A DNA stretch of 64,000 nucleotides, taken from the NCBI GenBank assembly GCA_049698695.1, contig JBAVYH010000176.1, positions 1 to 64,000 on the forward strand. The letters run 5' to 3'. This document shows, piece after piece, positions 17,142 to 27,400 of the stretch; the stretch's first letter is position 1; every line of letters begins with the position of its first letter. A program made the translations under genes and the position numbers. Source of the DNA: Bog-375 sp049698695 (GTDB lineage Bacteria; Acidobacteriota; Terriglobia; Bryobacterales; Bryobacteraceae). A model generated the notes under the pieces. The model was not told the DNA's origin. It ran no database searches and worked only from the letters and a program-made list of their open reading frames with translations.

Positions 17142-17552
17142 ATGCAAAAGCTGTTTCACTTCGATTCGCCCGTGGAGGTATACCGGGCCGATGCGTGCGT
17201 GCTGACCTGTTTCGACGCGCGCTTCGAACTGGTGGTGCGGAAGTTTCTGCGGCGCCGGGGCGTGGCGGTGTACGACCAGATCAAGATTCCGGGTGCAGCC
17301 AAGACGCTGGCGGCACCGGCGAGCGACGGCGACCGCGATTTCGTGCTGCGCATGCTGGCCACGTCGATTGCGCTGCACGGCTCGGCGCGGATGATCCTGA
17401 CAGGCCACGCGGATTGCGGCGCCTACCTCGGCCGCCCGCCGGGAGAGGTTACCGCCGATATAGGGCGCGCCGCCGAAGTGATTGCAGCGGCCCAGCCTTC
17501 GCTCGCCATCGAGCGCTACTTCTTCGACTTCGACGGTGTGTACCAGGTATAG
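17142..17552 (+). CDS. Short beta-carbonic-anhydrase-like zinc protein
   Basis: A 136-residue protein with the two zinc-ligand motifs of beta-carbonic anhydrases: Cys-x-Asp-x-Arg (CVLTCFDARFE, about residues 21-31) and His-x-x-Cys-Gly (LTGHADCGAY, about 87-96). True beta enzymes are usually 180-230 residues and carry N-terminal helices for the dimer. Those are missing here, and the region between the motifs is short. It may hydrate CO2 or be a non-catalytic relative. It follows the small membrane protein by 5 bases with no strong ribosome site, so it is probably translated from the same mRNA. A longer in-frame reading from 16695 is rejected because it would overlap that gene with unrelated sequence. 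Confidence 0.65.
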   Translation: MQKLFHFDSPVEVYRADACVLTCFDARFELVVRKFLRRRGVAVYDQIKIPGAAKTLAAPASDGDRDFVLRMLATSIALHGSARMILTGHADCGAYLGRPPGEVTADIGRAAEVIAAAQPSLAIERYFFDFDGVYQV

Positions 17553-17782
17553 CGTGACGGAGGACGGGTCTGCCAGGCCCGAGCAGGTGTTTCGACCCCT
17601 GGCCTCTCTCGACATGACGGACTCCGAGGACAATCTTTCCCCGCCCCCGCCGCGCTATCATAGTTCCAGGGAAGGGCTGGCATTGAAGCGGCCGCGGTAC
17701 CTATTGTCCACTCGGCCGTCAGATGTACGGAACGCGCCGGAGAGGTGCCGGCCGGAATCATCCTTGGCGGCCGGGTAACAAG

Positions 17783-19378
17783 ATGAACATCAGAAAAGCT
17801 GTTTGGGTTTCGTTGGTAGCGAGCTTCGTGGGCTTCGCGGCATGGGTCGGGCTGTCTGCCGGCCGCGTGCACGCGGCTTCGCAGGGCGAGGAACTGGATC
17901 GGACCATGCACTCGGTGGCATCGGCGTTCGCGCTGGTGCAAAAGAACTACGCCGATCCAGTGTCATCGGAAAAGGCGTTTTACCAGGGCGCCATTCCCGG
18001 CATGCTGCACACGCTCGACCCGCACTCGGTGTTCGTCGATCCGGCGGAATATCGCGAGATGCAGCGGCGCCAGCGGGCACAGTATTTCGGCGTGGGGATG
18101 GAGATCACGATGGATCAGACCCGCGTGGTGGTGATGCGCCCGTTCCCCGGCTCGCCGGCGGCGCGAGCGGACCTGCGCCGCGGCGATGCGATCGTGGCGG
18201 TGGATGGCAAGGACACAACCGGCATGGAATCGCCCGCCGTGGCCGACCTGCTGCGCGGGCCGCGCGGGACGCAGGTGCGGATTTCGGTCCGGCGCGAAGG
18301 CGTGAAGGATCCGATCACGGTTGAGGTCACCCGCGGCGCCATCGAAACCAGCGTGGTAGACGCGTTCTGGTGGAAGCCGGGGATCATCTACCTTAGCATC
18401 AAGAGCTTCGAAGCGCAGAACGTTGCCAAAGACGTGGAAGACGATCTGGCCAGCCTGGGCGAGCAGAACGCCAGCGGGTTGATTCTGGACTTGCGCGACA
18501 ACCGCGGCGGCCTGGTCAACGAAGCCGTGGCCCTGGCCGGGCGTTTCCTGCGCGACGGCCAGATGGTGGTCTCCCACCGGGGCCGCGCGGAAGCCGAACA
18601 GCCGTTCCGCGCCCGCGCCGTGGCTGCCGCCCAGCGCTATCCGATGGTGGTTCTGGTGAACGGCGATTCCGCGTCGGCATCCGAGATTGTCGCCGGCGCG
18701 CTGCAGGATCACGACCGCGCCTGGGTGCTGGGTGAGACCACGTTCGGCAAGGGCCTGGTGCAACAACAGTTCCCGCTGAGTGAGGGCGCGGCCCTGCTGC
18801 TCACCATCGCCCACTATTACACTCCCAGCGGGCGCCTTATTCAGCGCGATTACACGCACCAATCGTTCTTCGATTACTACTACGCGCACCATACCGACAC
18901 CCAGAACCAGGACGACCTGAAGACCACCGACAGCGGACGCAAAGTGTATGGCGGCGGCGGAATCACCCCCGATGAGAAGTATCCCAATCCCCACTACACG
19001 CTTTTCCAGCGCCGGCTGGGGCTGGCATGGATGGGCGCGTGGGTTTACTACCATTTCGGCAATGTCTATTTCAACGGCGCGAAGCCCGCGCTGCCCGCGG
19101 GCTGGCAGGTGGATGACGACACGCTGAACCGCTTCAAGACGTTCTTAAAGACACAGCAGGTTCCGTTCACCGACGCCGATTTCGACGCCAACAAAGATTG
19201 GCTGAAAGAGCAGATCCGCTGGGAACTCTATTTCCGCGCCTTCGACCAGAACACCGCCGACCGCGCCAGCTGGGAAGACGACCCCGAGGTCAAGAAAGCC
19301 GTTGAGAGCATGCCTCAGGCGCAATCCCTGATGCAGCAGGTCGAGCGCGTGCTGGCCCAGCGCGGAGCCCGCGGATAG
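17783..19378 (+). CDS. S41 C-terminal processing peptidase (Prc/CtpA family)
   Basis: A 531-residue periplasmic protease with a signal segment (RKAVWVSLVASFVGFAAWVG...RVHA). Order of domains: cap (about residues 35-90), PDZ (about 95-180: GVGMEITMDQTRVVV, PGSPAARADLRRGDAIVAVDG), then the S41 core. LDLRDNRGGLVNEAV precedes the catalytic Ser in NGDSASASEIVAGAL (Ser298) and Lys in TTFGKGLVQQQ (Lys323), 25 residues apart as in Prc. A C-terminal tail of about 150 residues after GGGGITPDE extends beyond the core and is helical. It would trim or degrade envelope proteins. The ATG at 17783 is chosen for the signal peptide. A TTG-started membrane protein gene follows 12 bases after the stop. Confidence 0.9.
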   Translation: MNIRKAVWVSLVASFVGFAAWVGLSAGRVHAASQGEELDRTMHSVASAFALVQKNYADPVSSEKAFYQGAIPGMLHTLDPHSVFVDPAEYREMQRRQRAQYFGVGMEITMDQTRVVVMRPFPGSPAARADLRRGDAIVAVDGKDTTGMESPAVADLLRGPRGTQVRISVRREGVKDPITVEVTRGAIETSVVDAFWWKPGIIYLSIKSFEAQNVAKDVEDDLASLGEQNASGLILDLRDNRGGLVNEAVALAGRFLRDGQMVVSHRGRAEAEQPFRARAVAAAQRYPMVVLVNGDSASASEIVAGALQDHDRAWVLGETTFGKGLVQQQFPLSEGAALLLTIAHYYTPSGRLIQRDYTHQSFFDYYYAHHTDTQNQDDLKTTDSGRKVYGGGGITPDEKYPNPHYTLFQRRLGLAWMGAWVYYHFGNVYFNGAKPALPAGWQVDDDTLNRFKTFLKTQQVPFTDADFDANKDWLKEQIRWELYFRAFDQNTADRASWEDDPEVKKAVESMPQAQSLMQQVERVLAQRGARG

Positions 19379-19390
19379 CGGCGGCGGGCG

Positions 19391-21037
19391 TTGAACCAGC
19401 CTGAAGGTCCGGCGCCGGCGGGTCGTTTCCACCGAAGTCCCTCTAGTCTTTCCCGGAGCGATTGGGTAGCGATCGCGGCGATAGCACTGGCTTGCGGACT
19501 GGCCGCTTTTGTCGGGATGCCGGCGTTGCGGGTGTTCGAACACGACATCTTTTTCACCCTCGACAACGCGTACCGGGTGAGCCAGGGGCAGATCCCGCAC
19601 CGCGATTTTGCTTCCGCATGGGGCCCGCTGTTCTTCTTGATTCAAGCCGCCGGGCTGATGATATCCGGCATGCGGCCCGCAGGCATTGGTTATGCCACCG
19701 CGCTGTTCGGCGCCGCTGTCGCGCTCTGGACGTATTTTGCCGCGCGAACGCGTATGACGGCCGCCCTGGCGTGCGCACTGGGCATTTACGCGGTTCTGTT
19801 GATCACCGCTCCGTTTCCGCTGGGCTTCAATCCGCTGGCGTTCAGTTATGCCATGGCATACAACCGCTACGGCTATGCGCTACTGGGAATCATTCTGGTG
19901 GAATGCGGACTGCAAGCGTTGCAAGCGCCGGCCGGGAAGCGGCCAGGGGCCGGCCGGGCGTTTTCCATCGGCGCCGCGTGGGCACTATTGGCGTTTTTGA
20001 AAGTCACGTATGCGATGGTGGCTGTCCCCTTTTTTTTCCTCTGGCTTTGGTGCGGCGCCAATCGTGGGAAACGTTTCGCTGCCTTGTGCGGTGGATTCGG
20101 CGTGGTGGCCGCGATGCTGCTTTGCTACCTCAGGTTCGACCTGGCCGATATGTTTCGCGACCTGGCGGCGGCGGCCAGCGGGCGCGGTCTGACCTGGAAT
20201 CCGTGGTCCATTCTGAGTCCTGCGTTCGCCATCGAGAGCATTCCGCTGCTGCTGCTGGCCGTGGTAGTGAGCATGGGGAAAAGCAAGGCGTCTTCCGGCA
20301 CGCTTGGGCAAGCGCGTCTATGGCTGTACGTGCTTTTTACGGCAGGCGTGAGCGGATTCCTGCTCTCGACCAACCACCAGTCGAGCTCGCTGCCGTTGGA
20401 CGGGTTTGCGGCGGTGGTGCTGGTGGACGCGGCTTTCGCGCAGCGAAGGGCTCACGCAGAATCGAATCGGCCGCGCAGGCTGCTGGCCGTGCTCCTTGGG
20501 GCGGTGTGCTTTTTGCCGCTCGCCATGATGAACGCGGCATCGCTGGTTGCGGCTTCCTGGGAGCGATACCGCGGCCCGGAAGTTGCCGCAGTGCGTCTCA
20601 ACGCAGAGCGCGGCGCGGGCATGATTTTTGGTCCGGTCGAGTCCTCGATGACGTCGGAGTCCGGCGGACCGGCTTACGTCGAAGCCTTGAATGACGGGCT
20701 GGAACTGATTCGAGCGCGGACCGTTGCCCGGGGGGGCGTGATGACGATCGACATGTTCAATCCGTTCAATTACCTTCTCGGGCGCCCTTCACCGCGGGGC
20801 GGAATGGCCGCGGCTGCGTATAACTATGCGTTCAGCGACGCAGAGCATCCCAGCGCCGAGCGCTTTTTCGGCGACGCGCAATACGTGCTGGTGCGCAAGT
20901 ACAGCAGGGCCGCCGAGGATTTCCCGATCGAGGATTACCATATTCAGGGCCTGCTCCGAACTTACGGACCGGCGCTGGAGCAACGCTTCCGCCCTGTCGT
21001 GGAAACCGCGCACTGGGTCCTCTGGCGCCGCAAATAA
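19391..21037 (+). CDS. Polytopic membrane protein, possible GT-C glycosyltransferase (paralogue 1)
   Basis: A 548-residue protein with about 10-12 hydrophobic segments and a soluble C-terminal domain. After the first membrane segment it has FEHDIFFTLDNAYRVSQGQIPHRDFASAWGP, then SYAMAYNRYGYALLGIILVE at about residues 152-171. Both stretches recur in the protein at 33697, so the two are paralogues. Acidic residues in the first outer loop followed by a repeated membrane body recall GT-C-type transferases that use polyprenyl-linked sugars. The family is not one I recognise by name, so the activity is inferred. The start is a TTG 12 bases after the peptidase stop; no downstream ATG or GTG precedes the first membrane segment. 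Confidence 0.65.
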   Translation: MNQPEGPAPAGRFHRSPSSLSRSDWVAIAAIALACGLAAFVGMPALRVFEHDIFFTLDNAYRVSQGQIPHRDFASAWGPLFFLIQAAGLMISGMRPAGIGYATALFGAAVALWTYFAARTRMTAALACALGIYAVLLITAPFPLGFNPLAFSYAMAYNRYGYALLGIILVECGLQALQAPAGKRPGAGRAFSIGAAWALLAFLKVTYAMVAVPFFFLWLWCGANRGKRFAALCGGFGVVAAMLLCYLRFDLADMFRDLAAAASGRGLTWNPWSILSPAFAIESIPLLLLAVVVSMGKSKASSGTLGQARLWLYVLFTAGVSGFLLSTNHQSSSLPLDGFAAVVLVDAAFAQRRAHAESNRPRRLLAVLLGAVCFLPLAMMNAASLVAASWERYRGPEVAAVRLNAERGAGMIFGPVESSMTSESGGPAYVEALNDGLELIRARTVARGGVMTIDMFNPFNYLLGRPSPRGGMAAAAYNYAFSDAEHPSAERFFGDAQYVLVRKYSRAAEDFPIEDYHIQGLLRTYGPALEQRFRPVVETAHWVLWRRK

Positions 21038-21062
21038 GCCCGCAAAACGCGGCGTGGACGTT

Positions 21063-21081
21063 GCCGCGGTGACCGCGCGGC
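21063..21081. terminator. Hairpin between convergent genes
   Basis: GCCGCG (21063-21068) and CGCGGC (21076-21081) can pair around a 7-base loop in the 45-base gap between the convergent membrane-protein and PEP carboxykinase genes. There is no long T-run on either side, so its terminator role is weakly supported. Confidence 0.3.
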
Positions 21082-21082
21082 G

Positions 21083-22942
21083 TTATTCGGTGGCGGCGTC
21101 GGGCGGCTGGTTGGGGTCTTGCAGCCGGCAGACCAGCAACTCGCGCTCGTAAATGATCTCGGGCGGAAGGTGATCGTGGAGGCTCATGAGCCACTTTTCG
21201 TGCTCCATCACTTCGCGGTGCCAGGCCTCGCGATCGAACGCCTGTAGTTCATCGAACTTCTGGCGCGGGTAATCGAGACCCTTCCAATCGATGTCTTCGA
21301 AGCTCGGCATCCAGCCGATTGGCGTTTCGTAGCCGAGCGCGCGGCCATGCACCCGGTCGATGATCCAGCGCAGAATCCGCAGGTTTTCGGAAAACCCGGG
21401 CCACAGGAATTTTCCTTGTGGGTCCTTGCGGAACCAGTTGACGCGAAAAATGCGCGGCGTTTGGCTCAGCGAATGCTGCATGGTGATCCAATGCCGAAAA
21501 TAGTCGCCGATGTTGTAGCCGCAGAAGGGCAGCATGGCCATGGGGTCGCGGCGAACCCTGCCCACGGCTCCGGCGGCGGCGGCGGTAGTCTCCGATCCCA
21601 TGGTGGCGCCGGCGTACACGCCTGCGCTCCAGTTGAACGCCTGGTAAACCAGCGGCGTGGTGTCGGCGCGCCGGCCGCCGAAGATGAAAGCGCTGATGGG
21701 AACCCCACTCGGATTTTCCCAATCGGGATCGATAGCCGGGCACTGCGATGCGGGAGCCGTAAAACGCGCGTTCGGATGCGCAGCCGGGGCGCCGGTTTCT
21801 CTGGCGATCTCGGGCGTCCACTTCCTCCCCTGCCAATCCAGGCACTCGGCCGGCGGCTCGTCGGTCATACCCTCCCACCACACTCCGCCTTCGGGCGTGA
21901 GCGCAACATTGGTGAAGATGGTATTCCGCGCCAGCGTTGCCATGGCGTTCGGATTGGTCCTGATGGATGTTCCGGGGGCGACGCCGAAAAAGCCCGCTTC
22001 GGGATTGATGGCGCGCAGGCGGCCATTCTCGTCGGGTTTGATCCAGGCGATGTCGTCACCCACCGTCCGGACCTTCCAGCCTTCCATTCCCTTCGGGGGG
22101 ACCAGCATGGCCAGGTTGGTTTTGCCGCACGCGCTGGGAAAGGCGGCGGCGAGGTACGTCTTCTCGCCCTTGGGATCTTCGATGCCGACGACCAGCATGT
22201 GCTCGGCCAGCCAGCCCTCGTCGCGCGCCATATTGGAGGCTATGCGCAGCGCGAAGCACTTCTTTCCCAGCAGCGCGTTGCCGCCATATCCCGAGCCATA
22301 GGACCAAATCTCGCGCGTCTCGGGGAAATGGACGATGTATTTCTCCGGACTGCAGGGCCACGGAACATCTTTCTGGCCGTGGGCGAGCGGTGCGCCCACC
22401 GAATGCATGCACGGCACCACGCGCCTCGCATCCATCTCCATCCTCTCTAAGGCGGAAGCGCCGATGCGCGCCATGATGCGCATGCTCACCACCACGTAGG
22501 GCGAGTCGGTGAGCTCAATGCCGTATTGCGCCATGGGCGATCCGACCGGACCCATGCTGAAGGGCAGCACGTACATGGTGCGGCCGGCCATCGACCCCTG
22601 GAAGAGCGCCTTCAGCTTGTGCCGCATCGCGACTGGGTCTTCCCAGTTGTTGGTAGGGCCGGCATTCTCCTTCGAGAGCGAACAGACGAACGTGCGGGAT
22701 TCGACGCGGGCCACATCGCTCGCGTCCGACCGGGCGTAGTAGCAGCCGGGCCAAAGGTCTTCGCTCAGCTTGATGAAGGTGCCGCTCGCGACCATGCGGG
22801 AGCAAAGCTCCTCGTGCTCCTCTTCGCTTCCGTCCACCCAGTGAATGGCGGCAGGACGGGTGAGCTCGGCCATTTTTTCCACCCACCTCAGCAGGTGAGC
22901 GTTGCGGCTGAGCGGCTGGGAGCGATCTCCTTTGGCAATCAT
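21083..22942 (-). CDS. pckG: Phosphoenolpyruvate carboxykinase (GTP)
   Basis: A 619-residue enzyme, the usual length of GTP-dependent PEPCK. It converts oxaloacetate and GTP to PEP, GDP and CO2 at the head of gluconeogenesis in the cytoplasm. Clear motifs: the substrate-binding region YVLPFSMGPVGSPMAQYGIELTDS (in part), GSGYGGNALLGKKCFALRIAS, the GTP-enzyme P-loop FPSACGKTNLAMLVPP with its reactive Cys, the metal segment VGDDIAWI, and FNWSAGVYAGATMGSETTAAA. ATP-type enzymes lack the SACGKTN form. It stands alone, convergent with the gene to its left and divergent from the efflux operon. The ATG at 22942 has no strong ribosome site, so a start slightly upstream is possible. Confidence 0.97.
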   Translation of the reverse strand: MIAKGDRSQPLSRNAHLLRWVEKMAELTRPAAIHWVDGSEEEHEELCSRMVASGTFIKLSEDLWPGCYYARSDASDVARVESRTFVCSLSKENAGPTNNWEDPVAMRHKLKALFQGSMAGRTMYVLPFSMGPVGSPMAQYGIELTDSPYVVVSMRIMARIGASALERMEMDARRVVPCMHSVGAPLAHGQKDVPWPCSPEKYIVHFPETREIWSYGSGYGGNALLGKKCFALRIASNMARDEGWLAEHMLVVGIEDPKGEKTYLAAAFPSACGKTNLAMLVPPKGMEGWKVRTVGDDIAWIKPDENGRLRAINPEAGFFGVAPGTSIRTNPNAMATLARNTIFTNVALTPEGGVWWEGMTDEPPAECLDWQGRKWTPEIARETGAPAAHPNARFTAPASQCPAIDPDWENPSGVPISAFIFGGRRADTTPLVYQAFNWSAGVYAGATMGSETTAAAAGAVGRVRRDPMAMLPFCGYNIGDYFRHWITMQHSLSQTPRIFRVNWFRKDPQGKFLWPGFSENLRILRWIIDRVHGRALGYETPIGWMPSFEDIDWKGLDYPRQKFDELQAFDREAWHREVMEHEKWLMSLHDHLPPEIIYERELLVCRLQDPNQPPDAATE

Positions 22943-23194
22943 GTCGATGGCGAAACGGAACTGCGGCCGGGCCGGAGCAGGTTACGGTCCGGCTCTCGGA
23001 ACCCGGACGGCAGCCTGGCTCTTGCCCGAGGGTACGGGCACGCGGCAAACGGCACGTCGTGCGGAACGGCCGAGCTGCCTTCGGTCCAGTTGCCGATAGT
23101 GGCGATTCTGAGACCTTGGGAGATTTAGAATAACACGCTTCGGGGAGCCAGCGGCTTTTTCGCACGCCACGGAAATAAGCGAACATAGAAGTTT

Positions 23195-24490
23195 ATGCCA
23201 GGACAGACACGGTGGGCCGGGGGCCTGCCCTATGCTGCTGTTGCCCTAGTTGGGATAACGGTTCTCCTCGAAGGCTGCAGGGCCTCCGGCGAGAAGGGCG
23301 GACCAGCCGGCGCGCCGGCGCCACTGGTCACCGTGATGGAAGTCGAGCCGCGTTCCGTTCCCATCTTCGCCGAATTCGCGGCGCAAACTTACGCGCGCAA
23401 CATGGTGGAGGTGCGCGGCCGCGTGGCGGGCTATGTGGACCGCTGGCTCTTCCAGCCGGGCGCGGAGGTGGCGGCAGGCCAGGTGCTGTACGTGCTCGAT
23501 CTGCGGCCGTTCGAGGCCGAGTTAGTGCAGGCGCGCGGCAACCTGCAGCAGAGTGAAGCCGACCTCGATTTCGCGCGCAAGCAGGTTTCGCTGCTGCAGG
23601 CGCAGGCGAACCTGGCCTCGGCGCAGGCAAACCTGGTGAAGGCGCAGCAGGATTACGAACGTTTGAAGCCGCTGGTGGCGGCGGACGCCGCCTCGCAGCA
23701 GGATCTCGACGCCGCCGTGGCCGCCTTGCGCGCGGCCGAAGAGACCGTGAAGTCGAACAAGGCCAATGTCGAGCAGACGGCGCTCTCCACCAGCACCCAG
23801 ATTGCGTCCAACGAGGGCAAAGTGGAATCGAACAAGGGCGCGGTGAAGACCGCCGAGCTGAATCTTGAGTACGGCACGATTCGCGCGCCCATCGGCGGCC
23901 GCATCGGCGATTCGCTGGTTCCGGTGGGCGGGCTGGTAACGCCCACGGCGGCGCAGTCGCTCACCACCATCGTTCCGCTCGATCCCATCTGGGTCCGCTT
24001 CCAGGTGACAGAATCGGAATACCTCGCCTGGGCCAGGCGCGGGCGGACGGTGCCGTCCTCGCCGCTGACGCTGATCCTCTCCGACGGCTCCGAGTTCCCC
24101 TCGAAGGGCCGTGTCACCGACACGCTGAACCAGGTGGATCCGAAGACCGGCACGCTGCAACTGCAGGCCAGCTTCCCCAATCCCCGGCATACCCTGCTGC
24201 CCGGCCAGTTCGGGCGGATTCGCGTGCAGGTGGACGAACGCAAAGACGCCATCGTGATTCCACAAAAGGCGGTCCAGCAGATTCAGAGCATGCAGACCGT
24301 GTATACGGTGGGTCCGGACAACAAGGCGTACGTGCGCGCGATCGTCACCGGCAATCGCAGCGGCGAGCTTTGGATTGTCGAGCAGGGGCTCAAACCCGGC
24401 GACCGCATCATCGTGGAAGGGCAGTTGCGGGTACGGCCTGGTGCCGCCGTCGAGCCGCAGCCGTATCACGAAGCGAAGTCGGGGAGCTGA
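23195..24490 (+). CDS. RND efflux periplasmic adaptor (AcrA/MexA type lipoprotein)
   Basis: A 431-residue membrane fusion protein. Its N-terminus ends in a lipobox (VLLEGC, Cys at about residue 28). The barrel-sandwich half VRGRVAGYVDRWLFQPGAEVAAGQVLYVLD is followed by a long coiled-coil hairpin (about residues 105-215) and the returning half LEYGTIRAPIGGRIGDSLVPVG. It ends with a beta-barrel and membrane-proximal domain. It couples the inner-membrane pump to the outer-membrane channel. The pump gene starts 3 bases after its stop. The coiled coil is longer than in AcrA and holds repeats of QAN/SNKAN/SNEGK type. No regulator gene adjoins the operon. Confidence 0.93.
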   Translation: MPGQTRWAGGLPYAAVALVGITVLLEGCRASGEKGGPAGAPAPLVTVMEVEPRSVPIFAEFAAQTYARNMVEVRGRVAGYVDRWLFQPGAEVAAGQVLYVLDLRPFEAELVQARGNLQQSEADLDFARKQVSLLQAQANLASAQANLVKAQQDYERLKPLVAADAASQQDLDAAVAALRAAEETVKSNKANVEQTALSTSTQIASNEGKVESNKGAVKTAELNLEYGTIRAPIGGRIGDSLVPVGGLVTPTAAQSLTTIVPLDPIWVRFQVTESEYLAWARRGRTVPSSPLTLILSDGSEFPSKGRVTDTLNQVDPKTGTLQLQASFPNPRHTLLPGQFGRIRVQVDERKDAIVIPQKAVQQIQSMQTVYTVGPDNKAYVRAIVTGNRSGELWIVEQGLKPGDRIIVEGQLRVRPGAAVEPQPYHEAKSGS

Positions 24491-24493
24491 CCC

Positions 24494-27400
24494 ATGGCGC
24501 GATTCTTTATCGATCACCCCGTGTTCGCGATGGTGATTGCCATCGTGATGGTGATACTGGGCGCGGTGGCCATCCCCAATCTTCCGGTGGCGGCGTATCC
24601 GGAAGTGGTGCCGCCGGTGGTGCAGATCACCACCAACTTTCTCGGCGGCAACGCGCAGGATCTCGAGAAGACCGTGGCGGAGCCGATCGAAGAGCAGCTT
24701 GTCGGCCTCGACGGCATGCTTTACTACCTTTCCACCAGCGCCAACGACGGCTCGCTGAACATTCAGGTGACGTTCAAGCTGGGCACCAACCCGGATATAG
24801 CCGCCGTGCAGACGCAGAACCGGGTGAGCATCGCCATGCCCCGGCTGCCTCCGGAAGTGCAGCAGCAGGGCGTCACAGTGAAGAAGGTATCGAGCGCCTT
24901 CCTGCTGGCCATCAGCCTGATTTCCAAGGACAACCGTTACGATTCGCTGTTCCTCACCAACTATGCGCAAATCAACCTGGTGAACCAGATCGGCAATCTG
25001 GAAGGCGTGGGCGAATCACGCCTCGGCTCGAACCAGGTTTACTCGATGCGCGTCTGGGTGAACCCGGACAAGATGGCCGAGTTGGGCGTGACGGCGACCG
25101 ACATCAGCGCAGCCATCCAGGCGCAAAACCGGCAAAATCCGGCGGGCGCCTTCGGACAACCGCCGGCCTCACCGGGCACCGATTTCCAATACTCGGTGAA
25201 CGCGCCCGGCCGCCTGGTGGAACCCGCGCAGTTCGAGAACATCGTGCTGCGCGCCCAGCCCGACGCCTCGCTGCTGCACCTGGGCGACATCGGCCACGTG
25301 CAGCTCGGCGCCCAGACTTACACCGGCTTCAACCGTGTGGACGGCCGCGCCGCGGGCAACATGATCGTGTACCTGTCGCCGGGAGCGAACGCCGTCCAAA
25401 CAGCGGCCCGCGTGCGGCGGTTCCTGAACCAGATCAAGGCCGGCTTCCCCGCTGGCATGGACTACATGGTCTCCTACGATTCCACCATGTTCGTGAACGC
25501 GGCCATCAAGGATGTGATGACCACGCTGTTCGAGGCCATCGGGTTGGTGATTTTTGTGGTGTTCCTCTTCCTGCAAAGCTGGCGCGCCTCGCTGATTCCA
25601 CTGCTCACGGTTCCGGTTGCCCTGGTGGGCACGCTGGCGCTGTTCCCGCTGCTGGGCTTCTCCATCAACATCACCAGCATGTTCGGCCTGGTCCTGTCCA
25701 TCGGCATCGTGGTGGACGACGCCATCGTGGTGGTGGAAGCGGTGCAGCGCCACATTGACGAGGGCCTGGCGCCGCGCGCGGCCACCATTCAGGCAATGAA
25801 GGAAGTGCAGGCGCCGGTAACGGCCATCGCCTTCATTCTGGCGGCGGTGTTCATCCCGGTGGCGTTTCTAGGCGGCATCAGCGGCCAGATTTACCGGCAG
25901 TTCGCGCTCACCATCGCGGCGTCCGTGCTGCTCTCGGCTTTCAACGCGCTCTCGCTGAGCCCCGCGCTGAGCGCCATCATCCTGCGGCCGAAGCGCCAGG
26001 CGCGCGGACCGTTGGCCGCATTTTTCGACGCGTTCAACCGCGGCTTCGGCTGGGTTAGGAGCCGCTATCTGGACGGGGTAAGCACACTCATCCGAAGATC
26101 GGCGCTGGCGCTGATCGGTCTCTTCTGTTTTTGGTTCGCGGCCGGCACGATCTTTCACCGGATGCCCAACGGCTTCCTCCCGGATGAGGACCAGGGCGCC
26201 GTCTTCATTTCCATCCGCCTTCCCGATGGCGCCTCGGTGCAGCGCGCCGACGCGGCCACGCGCAAGATCGAGAACATCGTCAGCAGGATTCCCGGCGTCG
26301 GCGGCGCGCTGACCCTCGGCGGCCTCGACATCGCGACGCGCACCAACAATTCGAATGTCGCCACCATCATTGCGCGGCTCACGCCCTGGGACGAGCGTCG
26401 GGCGAAGAATCTGCAATTGCCGGCAATCCTCGCCAACATGCAGAGAGAGTTCAGCAGAGTACCGGAGGCCGTCACCTTCGCCTTCGGTCTGCCGCCCATC
26501 CTGGGCCTCAGCGCCACCGGCGGTTTCCAATATATGCTGGAGGACCGCTTGGGTGGCGACGTGCAAGCGCTGGCGCAAACAGCCGACCTCTTAGTGCAGG
26601 CGGCGCGCCGCCGCCCCCAACTGGGGACCCTCCTCAGCACGTTCCGGCCCGACGTTCCGCAATACAAGGTGGACGTGGATCTGGCAAAGGTGCAGACTCT
26701 CGGCGTTCCGGTGACCGACGCCTATAACACGCTACAAACGTTTCTCGGCGGCCTGTACGTGAACGACTTCAATGCCTTCGGGCACACCTGGCAGGTGCTG
26801 GTGCAGGCAGACCGCGAATTCCGTACGGGCCCCTCCGACGTCAACCGCTTTTTCGTTCGCAACGGCGACGGCAGCATGGTTCCTTTGGGCACTCTGGCCA
26901 CGGTGCGGCCCATCAGCGGACCGGATGTGATCTACCGCTACAACCGGTTTCGCAGCGTCCAGTTGCTGGGCGCGCCGGCTCCGGGATACAGCAGCGGCCA
27001 GGCCTCGGATGCCATGGAGCAGTTGTCCGCCGCCGTGCTGCCCGCCGGATACGGCTATGAGTGGACCGGCACCACGTATCAGGAGAAGGAAGCTCAGGGC
27101 CACGAAGGCGTGATCTTCGGCTTCGCTGCGGTGCTGGTGTTTCTATGTCTTGCGGCCCTGTACGAGAGCTGGACCATCCCGCTGGCGGTGCTGCTGGCCG
27201 TTCCGCTGGGGCTTTTCGGAGCGCTGCTGGCCGTCTGGATGCGCGACTATCCGTACGACATGTACACCCAGATCGGAATTGTGACGCTGATCGGGCTGGC
27301 CGCCAAAAACGCCATTCTGATCGTGGAGTACGCGCGCATGAGCCACGAAGAAGGGATGTCGATCGTGGACGCGGCTCTGGAAGCGGCGCGGCTGCGGTTA

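Noticed and set aside
23522..24970. 482-codon open frame on the minus strand
   Set aside because: Antisense to the adaptor and pump genes, whose families are certain; low-complexity translation.
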